From the NCBI GenBank assembly GCA_002327525.1, contig DCWG01000127.1, forward strand, positions 19,118-44,849: 25,732 nt of DNA, written 5' to 3'. This document shows, in pieces, positions 14,659-21,647 of this stretch. The DNA comes from Gammaproteobacteria bacterium UBA2168. GTDB lineage: Bacteria; Pseudomonadota; Gammaproteobacteria; Pseudomonadales; Azotimanducaceae. Under the pieces are notes generated by a model that had not been told where the DNA came from, did not search any database, and worked only from the letters and a program-made list of their open reading frames with translations. The first letter of the stretch is position 1; every line of letters begins with the position of its first letter. Both the position numbers and the translations under genes were made by a program.

Positions 14659-15947
14659 TATTCCTCCAAATCTGCCGACGCTTCGAGAAGTCTCCGCGCG
14701 GTCACGAGTTTTACGCAGAGCGTCAGCAGTTCCAGCGCGAGTTGAAGATCTTCAAGGGTTGCGAAGGTTGGTGCGATGCGTATGTTCTTGTCGTCAGGGT
14801 CTCGGCCGTAGGGAAACGTGGCGCCCGCTGGTGTCAACGCGAGCCCTGCTTCGCGTGCCGTGTCGATGATTTCGGTGGCGGTGCCCGGTGTCACGTCCAG
14901 AGAGACGAAGTAGCCGCCGCTCGGATGGGTCCAACTGGCGATATCGAGATCGCCGAGCTCGGTGCTGAGTATTTGTTCCACAAGATCGAACTTGGGTGTG
15001 AGCAGCTTCGCGTGCTCGGCCATGTGTTCTTCAAGGCGCCCACCCAGAAAACGCGCGTGGCGTAGCTGGCTCACTTTGTCGGGGCCGATCAGCATCACAC
15101 TCAAGTGCTTCTCGAGGGTATCGAGCACGCTGTCGGAAGCACCGACGAAAGACACGCCACCACTGGCGTACGTGATCTTCGAAGTGGAGCCGAACAGCAG
15201 CACGTGATCCTCGGTGCCGGCTTCTAGAGCGGCCTGATAGAGGTCGGTCAGCGGTGCGCGAGGGAAGGTGAAGTCGTGCGCGGCGTAGGCATTGTCCCAG
15301 AACACCACGAAGTCGTCCGCGGCTGACGTTGCAGGCAGCATGGCCATACGCTGAACGGTTTCAGGGCTGTAGATGCAGCCTGTGGGATTGGCGTATTTCG
15401 GCACGCACCATATACCCTTGATGTCCGGGTCTTGCCTCACCAGTTCTTCGGCACGTGCCATATCGGGACCGGAGTCGGTCATCGGGATGTTGATCATCTC
15501 GATGCCAAGTGTTTCCGACATGGTGAAATGGCGGTCGTAGCCGGGAACCGGGGTCAGAAACTTCGGTGTGGCCGTTCGCGACCAGCGCCGTTTATCGCCC
15601 CACAGCCCCTGATTGAGAGCTGTCTGTGAGGCGATGTACATCAGAAACAGGCTGGAGTTGCCGGTGGCGATGAGGTTTTCGGCCGGTACGCCCGTCAGGT
15701 CTGCGCCGAGTGCACGCGCTTCCGGCAAGCCCCGCAGGCTACCGTAGTTGCGGGCATCGGTGCCATCGCTTGCGATGTAGGATTGCAGTGGTTGATCGAG
15801 CGGCGCTGCCAGATCGAGCTGATCGGGGGCGGGTTTGCCACGACTCAGATCCAGCGCCATCCTGTTGCCCTGTGCGAGTTCCAGGTGTTGCGTCAGCTCG
15901 GAATTGAGTTTTTCCAGCGCCTCTCGGCTGTATTGGTCGAGCTTCAT
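14658..15947 (-). CDS. Aspartate aminotransferase-like PLP enzyme (AspT / subgroup Ic)
   Basis: A 429-residue fold-type I aminotransferase of the unusual group typified by actinobacterial AspT. Diagnostic points: LDLSRGKPAPDQLDL at 32-46, RNYGSLRGLPEARAL at 66-80, VPKYANPTGCIYS at 182-194, VVFWDNAYAAHDF (Asp218 and Tyr221 contacting PLP) and the Schiff-base Lys257 in LFGSTSKITYASGG. The expected reaction is aspartate + 2-oxoglutarate to oxaloacetate + glutamate, although members may use other amino acids. It follows argC with a 1-nt overlap (TGATG) and precedes the helicase with another. A role in supplying glutamate or aspartate to arginine synthesis is a reasonable inference. The C-terminus carries a short Glu-rich end. 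Confidence 0.85.
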   Translation of the reverse strand: MKLDQYSREALEKLNSELTQHLELAQGNRMALDLSRGKPAPDQLDLAAPLDQPLQSYIASDGTDARNYGSLRGLPEARALGADLTGVPAENLIATGNSSLFLMYIASQTALNQGLWGDKRRWSRTATPKFLTPVPGYDRHFTMSETLGIEMINIPMTDSGPDMARAEELVRQDPDIKGIWCVPKYANPTGCIYSPETVQRMAMLPATSAADDFVVFWDNAYAAHDFTFPRAPLTDLYQAALEAGTEDHVLLFGSTSKITYASGGVSFVGASDSVLDTLEKHLSVMLIGPDKVSQLRHARFLGGRLEEHMAEHAKLLTPKFDLVEQILSTELGDLDIASWTHPSGGYFVSLDVTPGTATEIIDTAREAGLALTPAGATFPYGRDPDDKNIRIAPTFATLEDLQLALELLTLCVKLVTARRLLEASADLEE

Positions 15948-16891
15948 CAGACAAGTCCGGTGGTTTCGTCCACTCCCAGCATGAGATTGAGGTTCTGCAC
16001 GGCTGCACCCGCGGCACCCTTGCCGAGATTGTCGTAACGAGCGGTGAGTAGTATTTGTTCGTCGTTGCCGAACACCATGATCTCCATGAAGTTGGTGCCA
16101 TTGAGCGCGGTGGGACTCAGGTAGTTGCCGTCGAGAGCGGAAGCCGCACCGGGTTCGAGGACACGAATGAATGGTTCACCGGCATAAGTGTGTGCAAGCA
16201 CCGCGTGTACGTCCGTGGCGCCACCCGACAGCGCTGCCACCGGCAGTGGTACTTGAGTGATCAGGCCCTTGTAGTAAAAGGCAACGGCGGGACTGAATAC
16301 AGGTGCGTGCGCGGCACTGCTGTAGAGGTGCATTTCAGGCAGGTGTTTATGGGCGAGGGTCAGCCCGTAGGGCCTGGCTCCCCACGCCTGGCGATCGGCT
16401 CCGTCGCACTGGTATGCCTCGATCATGGAGCGTCCACCGCCAGAGTAGCCGGACAGCGCGTGTACGGACAGGTGGGTGTCGGCGGGCAGCAATCCGGCAC
16501 GGATCAGCGGGCGCACGCAGAGAATGAACCCTTGAGGGTAACAGCCGGGGTTAGAAACGTACCGGGCGGTGGCAATGGCGTCTCGCTGGTCCGCATCGAG
16601 CTCCGGCAGTCCATAGGTCCAGTCCGAGGCCGTGCGGTGGGCGGTACTCGCATCGAGAAAACGGGTTTGTGCGCCTGCCTGCCTTGCAAGTTGCACGGTT
16701 TCGCGTGCAGCGTCGTCGGGCAGGCACAGAATGGCGACATCAGCCCGGGTCAGCGCTTCTGATCTGGCGCTGGGATCTTTGCGCACGTCTTCGGCGAGGC
16801 GGATGAGTTGCACGTCAGAGCGCTGCTCCAGGCGGCTGAAAATTTCGAGGCCGGTGGTGCCCACATGACCATCGATGAATACGCGTGCCAC
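15947..16891 (-). CDS. argC: N-acetyl-gamma-glutamyl-phosphate reductase, short (type 2) form
   Basis: A 314-residue enzyme of arginine synthesis reducing N-acetylglutamyl phosphate to the semialdehyde with NADPH. The N-terminal MARVFIDGHVGTTGLEIF is the nucleotide-binding turn of the short ArgC family (TIGR01851-like), followed by LDASTAHRT, the catalytic Cys117 in VSNPGCYPQGF, SGYSGGGRSMIEAY and GLTLAHKHLPEM. The C-terminal NLGKGAAGAAVQNLNLM is typical. The start is GTG (16889-16891) with AGGA 8 nt upstream. It is the first gene of the overlapping run down to hisC. The 105-nt leader between it and the next gene up contains a terminator for that gene, so argC presumably has its own promoter. 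Confidence 0.93.
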   Translation of the reverse strand: MARVFIDGHVGTTGLEIFSRLEQRSDVQLIRLAEDVRKDPSARSEALTRADVAILCLPDDAARETVQLARQAGAQTRFLDASTAHRTASDWTYGLPELDADQRDAIATARYVSNPGCYPQGFILCVRPLIRAGLLPADTHLSVHALSGYSGGGRSMIEAYQCDGADRQAWGARPYGLTLAHKHLPEMHLYSSAAHAPVFSPAVAFYYKGLITQVPLPVAALSGGATDVHAVLAHTYAGEPFIRVLEPGAASALDGNYLSPTALNGTNFMEIMVFGNDEQILLTARYDNLGKGAAGAAVQNLNLMLGVDETTGLV

Positions 16892-16970
16892 TGTCGTGTC
16901 CTGAGTGAGTTTTCTAGGGGCGCGGCATTGTAAGTAAGGTGGCGCTTCAGCGCTACCTGGGCGGTCGCAT

Positions 16971-16995
16971 AAAAGCCTGGGAATGTCCTCAGGCT
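16971..16995 (-). terminator. Rho-independent terminator after the SDR gene
   Basis: Read on the minus strand, directly after two tandem TAG triplets ending the SDR gene, AGCCTG-A-GGA pairs with TCC-CAGGCT across a 3-nt CAT loop, with one bulged A. It is followed by TTTTA. This is a classic short stem with a U-tract and separates the SDR transcript from argC. Confidence 0.75.
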
Positions 16996-16996
16996 A

Positions 16997-17866
16997 CTAC
17001 ACCCCATGCTCCTGCCGGTATGCGCGCCACTTCTCGAATGCTGAGTTGATCGCACCCGCGCGTTTGTCCGTGATGGCCTGAATATTGGGATGTGTGAATA
17101 TGTAGAGATCGTTTTCGCGTATCGCGTGCAGCACCATGTCGCCCACGACGGCGGGGTCGAGGGCGCCGGCCAGGAGGTTCTGCATGTCTTCAAAGCCTGC
17201 GGTTTCGTCTCTGGCGTCGCTCAAAACCATCGACGCAGTATCGGTTTCACTCTGAAGCGCCTCGGGACGGTTACGGCCGGAATCGAAGATGCCAGTATCG
17301 ACCACTCCGGGGCACAGAACGGATACCCCGATGCCGTGGGGTTCCAGATCCGCGCGCATGGTTTCCGATATGCCGACGACGGCGAACTTGGTGGCTGTGT
17401 AAACGGACAAGCCGCCGATGGCGATGTGGCCGGCCATCGAGGCGGTGTTCACGAAGTGCCCGCCTTCTCCGTGCGCCTTGATACGATCGGTGAACACCTG
17501 AATTCCGTTGACGACGCCGTCGAGATTAACGCCGGTGACCCAGTCCCAGTCCTCGTAGGACATCTCGTCGATCGTGCCTCCGACGGCGACACCGGCGTTA
17601 TTGCACACAACGTGCACCTTGCCGAAGGCTTCTTGCGTGGCCCTGGCGGCATTTTCCATGGCCTCGCGGTCGGTGACATCAACCTGAAGCGTGATCACGT
17701 CTGCGTTGCTCTCGGCGAATTCCTTCGCAACGACGTCGAGGGCGGCTTGTTCGATGTCGGCTATCGCCACCTTCATGCCAGCGGCCGCGAATGAACGCGC
17801 CATAGCGAGGCCCATGCCGCTGGCACCACCGGTGATGAATGCCACCTTGCCTTCTACGTCCTGCAT
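16997..17866 (-). CDS. SDR-family oxidoreductase, divergent to the metal regulator
   Basis: A 289-residue classical SDR. FITGGASGMGLAMA holds the cofactor loop (G13-G19), D37 after strand 2 points to NAD(H), CNNAGVAVGG has the NNAG motif, and the catalytic triad is Ser143, Tyr156 and Lys160 (YTATK). The C-terminal part (about 200-289) is longer than in minimal SDRs and contains the LYIFTHPN-x-RA segment common in a group of proteobacterial SDRs with unknown alcohol substrates. The frame is open to 17986, but the ATG at 17866 with AGGGGA close by marks the real start. The upstream part runs through the operator region and is not protein-like. It is transcribed away from the arsR-type gene, 141 nt apart, and ends in a strong terminator. 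Confidence 0.88.
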   Translation of the reverse strand: MQDVEGKVAFITGGASGMGLAMARSFAAAGMKVAIADIEQAALDVVAKEFAESNADVITLQVDVTDREAMENAARATQEAFGKVHVVCNNAGVAVGGTIDEMSYEDWDWVTGVNLDGVVNGIQVFTDRIKAHGEGGHFVNTASMAGHIAIGGLSVYTATKFAVVGISETMRADLEPHGIGVSVLCPGVVDTGIFDSGRNRPEALQSETDTASMVLSDARDETAGFEDMQNLLAGALDPAVVGDMVLHAIRENDLYIFTHPNIQAITDKRAGAINSAFEKWRAYRQEHGV

Positions 17867-17949
17867 ACTTTCCCCTGTTTCTTTCTGATTGAACGGCGAC
17901 TCTATGCGTTCTGTCGCGGGAATGCTCTCATGCCGGACGCCCGGCTTGG

Positions 17950-17980
17950 TTGACATTTTTGGAATACAGGTACAACATAT
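17950..17980 (+). promoter_or_regulatory. Likely promoter of the ArsR-CDF operon
   Basis: A consensus -35 hexamer TTGACA lies at 17950-17955. Candidate -10 sequences at 17-19 nt spacing (around 17973-17980, ACATAT-like) overlap the left arm of the operator palindrome, the arrangement expected for an SmtB-type repressor that blocks polymerase. The -10 is not a good match to TATAAT, so the exact element is uncertain. Confidence 0.5.
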
Positions 17981-18001
17981 GAACATCTATTCATATGTTG
18001 T
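17972..18001. promoter_or_regulatory. SmtB/CzrA-type operator palindrome
   Basis: A perfect inverted repeat: ACAACATATGAA (17972-17983), 6-nt spacer CATCTA, TTCATATGTTGT (17990-18001). The core TGAACA-N2-TATTCA fits the 12-2-12 operator form described for SmtB, ZiaR and CzrA, the ArsR proteins that sense metals through helix alpha-5. It ends only 6 nt before the regulator's ATG and lies between two divergent genes, so the regulator can repress itself and perhaps the SDR. Confidence 0.85.
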
Positions 18002-18007
18002 TATTTT

Positions 18008-18331
18008 ATGAGAGCTGAAGTAGAGAATCTGAGTTCCAGCGAGGACATTGTCCAGCTTGCAGACATGTTCCGCCTCATGGGCGACGCCAGCCGACTGAGC
18101 ATCATCTTGGTCTGTCTTAAAGGACCGACCAGTGTCGGGGACATTGCACAGCGGCTGGGCCTGTCCGCATCGCTTGTCAGCCACCACCTGAGGCTGTTGC
18201 GCGCGGCCCGGGTATTGCGAGCGGAGCGGCGCGGCAAGCAGATGTTCTATTGTGCGGCGGACGACCACATTGAATGTGTAATCGGTGACATGGTGGCTCA
18301 TATTGGTGAACCCACTGAGGAGACGGACTGA
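18008..18331 (+). CDS. ArsR/SmtB-family metal-responsive repressor
   Basis: A 107-residue winged-helix regulator: DMFRLMGDASRLSIILVCL (19-37), recognition helix region LSASLVSHHLRLLR (52-65) and a wing at 68-81 (RVLRAERRGKQMFY). The C-terminal helix carries D85, H87, H98 and E101, spaced D-x-H-x10-H-x2-E exactly as the alpha-5 zinc ligands of SmtB (D104, H106, H117, E120). The Cys ligands of the alpha-3 (ArsR/CadC) site are absent. It is therefore expected to sense Zn(II), or Co/Ni, and leave DNA when metal binds. No Shine-Dalgarno precedes the ATG, since the operator occupies that place, so the message may have a short or SD-less leader. Its stop shares a base with the start of the transporter gene (TGATG). 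Confidence 0.92.
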   Translation: MRAEVENLSSSEDIVQLADMFRLMGDASRLSIILVCLKGPTSVGDIAQRLGLSASLVSHHLRLLRAARVLRAERRGKQMFYCAADDHIECVIGDMVAHIGEPTEETD

Positions 18332-19014
18332 TGGCGGACTGCGATAGCTGTGCCTCAGACGCACTCGATGCCGGCGAAACCTCGTTGAGGCGGGTGTTGT
18401 GGATCGCGTTGATTGCGAATTTTGGGATGTTCGCGGTGGAGCTTGTCGGGAGCTGGTGGGGCGATAGCATGGCTTTGCAGGCGGATGCGCTGGATTTTTT
18501 CGGTGATGGCGCCAACTATGCCATCAGCCTCTTCGTGCTGGGCATGGCTTTGCGCATGCGCTCGTATGCGGCGCTTTTCAAAAGTCTGAGCATGGCGCTG
18601 TTCGGGCTCTGGGTGATCGCATCCGCCGTGCATCGCGCCATCACCGGTTCTGCACCAGATCCGTACACGATGGGCAGCATCGCGATACTGGCGCTCGCCG
18701 TGAACCTCGGGGTGGCCGGTTTGTTGTATCGCTATCGCAGCGGTGATGCCAATCTTCGCTCCATCTGGTTGTGCAGCCGCAACGATGCCATCGGCAACAT
18801 AGCGGTGATGGTGGCGGCGACTGGTGTTTTGACGCTGGGCACGCGGTGGCCGGATTTGCTGGTTGCCACGCTCATTGCATCTCTGAATCTGTGGGCGGCA
18901 GCGCAGGTTGTCCGGCAGGTGGGACAGGAGCTGCGCTCGGTACCGGTACGAGCCATTAGCCCTGATATAGCAAAATCTACGCACCCAGAGCACCTCCGGC
19001 TCAATCAGGGTTAG
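18331..19014 (+). CDS. Short CDF-type cation efflux transporter
   Basis: A 227-residue protein with six predicted helices and no cytoplasmic C-terminal domain. Its N-terminus has a CDSC motif (C4, C7) that may bind metal. Helix 2 (LQADALDFFGDGAN) has D55-x3-D59 at the CDF transport site. Helix 5 (LCSRNDAIGN) has C148-x3-D152, where canonical CDF zinc transporters have His-x3-Asp. The site would thus be Asp-Asp-Cys-Asp, suggesting a preference different from plain zinc, or a non-canonical mechanism. It is coupled by a 1-nt overlap to the SmtB-like regulator, which supports metal export. Short transporters of this kind next to ArsR genes are known, but I assign only the class. It ends 13 nt from the convergent membrane protein gene. 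Confidence 0.85.
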   Translation: MADCDSCASDALDAGETSLRRVLWIALIANFGMFAVELVGSWWGDSMALQADALDFFGDGANYAISLFVLGMALRMRSYAALFKSLSMALFGLWVIASAVHRAITGSAPDPYTMGSIAILALAVNLGVAGLLYRYRSGDANLRSIWLCSRNDAIGNIAVMVAATGVLTLGTRWPDLLVATLIASLNLWAAAQVVRQVGQELRSVPVRAISPDIAKSTHPEHLRLNQG

Positions 19015-19027
19015 ACGGAGCGTGGAT

Positions 19028-19834
19028 TTACACAGAGCGCCAGAACCACCGAAACAACCACCAGAACGCAAACAGAGTGCCCACGGGAATGAGCAGGGTC
19101 TGCACGATGAACACGACCATGAGATTGACCATCTCACCGATGCTGCTCTGCACCTCGCGCTGCAGCGAGTTCACGCGCTCCTGCGCCGAAATACGCTCAC
19201 CCAGCCAATCAAACCATCCACTGTCTTCCCGGGTGGCGGCATTTCGGGTGTTGGCGAGCTGGTCACTGATTTCGGTGATGTTCTCGATTGCCTCGTTCTG
19301 GCGTGATTCGAGAAAGGTACCATCTGCCCACACCACGACCAGGGCGGTGAGCGTGAACAGGAAGCGGGTGAAGACGATGGCCCCGCACACCCTTGCAATG
19401 AGGCTCTGCCAGGGGCGTGCAGCCGGGATCCAGATGACGGCGAGCAGAATCAGCACCGCAGCCGTCAATGTGATGTTGAGCCATGTGCCGGCGAGGATAT
19501 CGGTCATCAGCGCCTGTGTACCGAGTGAGGCACTGGCGGCCAGCGCCAGCCACGAGAAGCGCTCCACCAGGTCGTTCAGCGGATCGAGAATCTCACCTAT
19601 AGTGATGGTCATTCCGACTCCGACCGGTTGAACCGCGATCTCAGTACCCTGTGCTACTGATATCACGCCATTGAGTGTGCGCGCGATGGCGTAGGTGGCC
19701 AGTGCCCGCGTGAAGGTGGCATCGGTTTGCGCTATCGCGGAGCGGTCGAGACCGCCGTGCCAGGAAATCGCCATGACGGCAACGAGGATCACGGTTATCG
19801 TCACGCGACGGGCCGGGGTGTCGATGTCCAGCAT
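19028..19834 (-). CDS. Polytopic membrane protein of unknown function paired with a GT2-like enzyme
   Basis: A 268-residue protein that I do not recognise. Hydrophobic segments lie at about 10-25, 90-108, 118-138, 150-170 and 235-262. Between the fourth and last helix is a polar, helical stretch (about 175-232, SRQNEAIENITEISDQLANT, later ISAQERVNSLQREVQ) that could form a coiled coil. The C-terminus is Trp/Phe-rich (FAFWWLFRWFWRS). I start at the ATG at 19834, which follows the glycosyltransferase stop by 2 nt and has GGAG 7 nt upstream; the open frame upstream overlaps that gene. The tight spacing argues that the two proteins work together, perhaps with the membrane protein placing or exporting a glycosylated lipid, but that is inference. 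Confidence 0.65.
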   Translation of the reverse strand: MLDIDTPARRVTITVILVAVMAISWHGGLDRSAIAQTDATFTRALATYAIARTLNGVISVAQGTEIAVQPVGVGMTITIGEILDPLNDLVERFSWLALAASASLGTQALMTDILAGTWLNITLTAAVLILLAVIWIPAARPWQSLIARVCGAIVFTRFLFTLTALVVVWADGTFLESRQNEAIENITEISDQLANTRNAATREDSGWFDWLGERISAQERVNSLQREVQSSIGEMVNLMVVFIVQTLLIPVGTLFAFWWLFRWFWRSV

Positions 19835-19836
19835 AA

Positions 19837-21033
19837 TCAGGCTCCGGTGGGCAGGCCGCGCCAGGGTCCGCGCGTACGTTGTGCTTCGATCATTCGGGTT
19901 CGATGATCGCCTGCGCCATAGAGCCCCTGCAACGTCGGCTCGATGGGGCAATCCGGGTGATAGCGCCGCGCCTCGTGGATGAAGCGTAGCGTTCTGAAAG
20001 CATCGAACCACCCATGCAGGGCCCGCCATCGTGGCCTGCCAGCGCGATACTGCGATCGGGTCTTTGCGAGAAGGCTCGAAAAGCCGAGCGCCTTCATCAG
20101 TTCGACAGTTTCGGCCTGCGGGCGCACCTCACGCTCGTGTGCCAGCGCGTCGATCCAGCCGATGGCGTCCTGCAGGAGTTCGAAGCTCTCGGAGGCGTAA
20201 CTCAGAAAAGGGCGTTGCATGTCGGCGATTCTGGGTCCGGTGCCGAAAGGAACCCTGTGGGATGCTCTGGCTCGTATGGACAGTTCCGGTGTGTGCGACA
20301 GGTAAACGGGATCCACCTTGGCCAGTTTGTTGAGCAGGTAAAAGTCCTCCGCTGCATTGCGGCGAGGGAATCCCCGCACTTTGCAGTAGCTGTCCACCCT
20401 GACTGCGAGCGCGCCGCCGAGCGTGTGAAATGCGTAGCGTGAACCCGCCCAGCCGAGCCGTTCCACGTAATAATGAAGGTGCCAGTCGTATGTGCGGGCG
20501 CGCTCTTCGAGTCCCGAGTCGGGCTCGTGTCGAAAGGCAAACACGGCTGTGCCTGCCTGGCCGGGCAGTCTCGGCGGATAGGATTCGGGCAGCGACACAT
20601 CCGCATCGGTCACGTAGATCCACGGGTTTTCGATATCCCCGCGCCTGATCAGTGTGGCGGCTATGTCTGCGCCTATCTTGCGTGCGCCGCCCACCCCCTC
20701 GCGTCGAGGTATGGGTTGGGAGACGCGCTCGATCAGTAGCAAGTCGTAGCGTGCACGTCTCACGAGTTCCACCGATTGCCCGTGGCCGCCTCCCCGACGT
20801 CTCAGATTCCGAAGCAACTCCTGGGTACGTTGCACAGCGGGGGCGGGTGCGTCATCCGGTACGTTGACCACAGCGATGAGTAACGTATCGTCGAGTGCAG
20901 GGGCGAGCCGGTCCAGAAAGCCGGGTTTTTCGTCGTAAACAGGCACGACGATGGCGCGTGCGCGCGAAAGGGGCGCTTTTGGGATGGCCTTGCACTCGGG
21001 TGCGGCATAGTGCTTCAGATATGTATGGGTCAA
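19837..21033 (-). CDS. Soluble GT2-like glycosyltransferase (GT-A fold)
   Basis: A 398-residue protein with GT-A features: ARAIVVPVYDEKPGFLDRL (26-44), the nucleotide-sugar DxD motif in WIYVTDADVSLPE (about 138-150) and a later acceptor-region block GFPRRNAAEDFYLLNKLAKV (about 221-240) with the catalytic-type Glu-Asp. No membrane helix is present, so it is cytoplasmic or peripheral. An Arg/Gly-rich loop (RRRGGGHGQSVELVRRARYD, about 78-97) follows the first part. It starts with TTG at 21031-21033, overlapping the miaE stop (TTGA). Its stop is followed after 2 nt by the membrane protein gene. Sugar donor and acceptor are unknown; it does not look like a cellulose- or chitin-synthase type. Confidence 0.8.
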   Translation of the reverse strand: MTHTYLKHYAAPECKAIPKAPLSRARAIVVPVYDEKPGFLDRLAPALDDTLLIAVVNVPDDAPAPAVQRTQELLRNLRRRGGGHGQSVELVRRARYDLLLIERVSQPIPRREGVGGARKIGADIAATLIRRGDIENPWIYVTDADVSLPESYPPRLPGQAGTAVFAFRHEPDSGLEERARTYDWHLHYYVERLGWAGSRYAFHTLGGALAVRVDSYCKVRGFPRRNAAEDFYLLNKLAKVDPVYLSHTPELSIRARASHRVPFGTGPRIADMQRPFLSYASESFELLQDAIGWIDALAHEREVRPQAETVELMKALGFSSLLAKTRSQYRAGRPRWRALHGWFDAFRTLRFIHEARRYHPDCPIEPTLQGLYGAGDHRTRMIEAQRTRGPWRGLPTGA

Positions 21034-21647
21034 TGCAGGCCTGCGCGAAACGGCAGGCGGGAGACGATGGCGCCTTCGGCTTCTACCAGTTCGGCGAGGC
21101 GCGCATCCACCGCGTCCGGATCGCAGTGCGAGCGTGCCAGATCGATGAAGAGTTGCCAGTGGCGCCCCTCGCTCTTCGTAATGGCTTCGAAAAAACGCTT
21201 CTCGTCCCCGGCGGGGAGCGCCTCGGCGACGAGACCAAAACGCTCGTGTCCACGCCGTTCCACGACCGCCGCCACCAGCAGGCGATCCAGCAGGAATTTT
21301 TCCGGCCCACGCCGAATGAGGTCGTTCAGCGTACGCACGTATGCGTCCCTGGTATCGGGCCCGGGTGCAATACCGCGAGCGGTGAGTAGCCGGACGACTT
21401 CGCGGTAGTGGCCGAGTTCTTCGACGGCGAGGTCCGCCATGGCGTTCAGCAGAACGGGTTTATCCGGATAGTGTGAGGCGATGCTCAAGGCCATGCCGGA
21501 TGCCTTTTTCTCGCAGGACGCATGGTCCCTGAGAAAGGCGTCAAAATCGGCCATGACCGCATCGAGCCATTCGGGGTGAGTGGGGACGATGTTCAGGCGA
21601 ACACCTGATTGAGCCACCCGGCGATGTCGCGAATCTCCTCCGGACAT
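21030..21647 (-). CDS. miaE: tRNA-(ms2io6A37) hydroxylase MiaE
   Basis: A ferritin-like di-iron enzyme that hydroxylates the isopentenyl side chain of ms2i6A at tRNA position 37. The family pattern is clear: FLRDHASCEKKASGMALSIA (first Glu ligand), LAVEELGHYREVVRL (E-x2-H type), VVERRGHERFGLVAEAL and ITKSEGRHWQLFIDLA (second Glu-Glu-His set). The stop overlaps the next gene's start. The start is uncertain: the ATG at 21647 gives 205 aa but lies inside the esterase gene and has no SD. A GTG at 21617 and a CTG at 21594-21596 overlapping the esterase stop (CTGA, with AGGTG upstream) would give shorter proteins, and similarity to the family seems to begin near NIVPTHPEWLDAV. No miaA or miaB is in the window. 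Confidence 0.88.
   Translation of the reverse strand: MSGGDSRHRRVAQSGVRLNIVPTHPEWLDAVMADFDAFLRDHASCEKKASGMALSIASHYPDKPVLLNAMADLAVEELGHYREVVRLLTARGIAPGPDTRDAYVRTLNDLIRRGPEKFLLDRLLVAAVVERRGHERFGLVAEALPAGDEKRFFEAITKSEGRHWQLFIDLARSHCDPDAVDARLAELVEAEGAIVSRLPFRAGLH

Noticed and set aside
13978..14745. A 255-codon plus-strand open frame
   Set aside because: It is antisense to the rhlB-like gene across the Walker A and DEAD region and is not protein-like.
16939..16958. Stem GGTGGCGC-TTCA-GCGCTACC upstream of argC as an attenuator
   Set aside because: It is only an 8-bp stem with one G-U pair, without a leader peptide or alternative pairing that I can see, so I do not call regulation.
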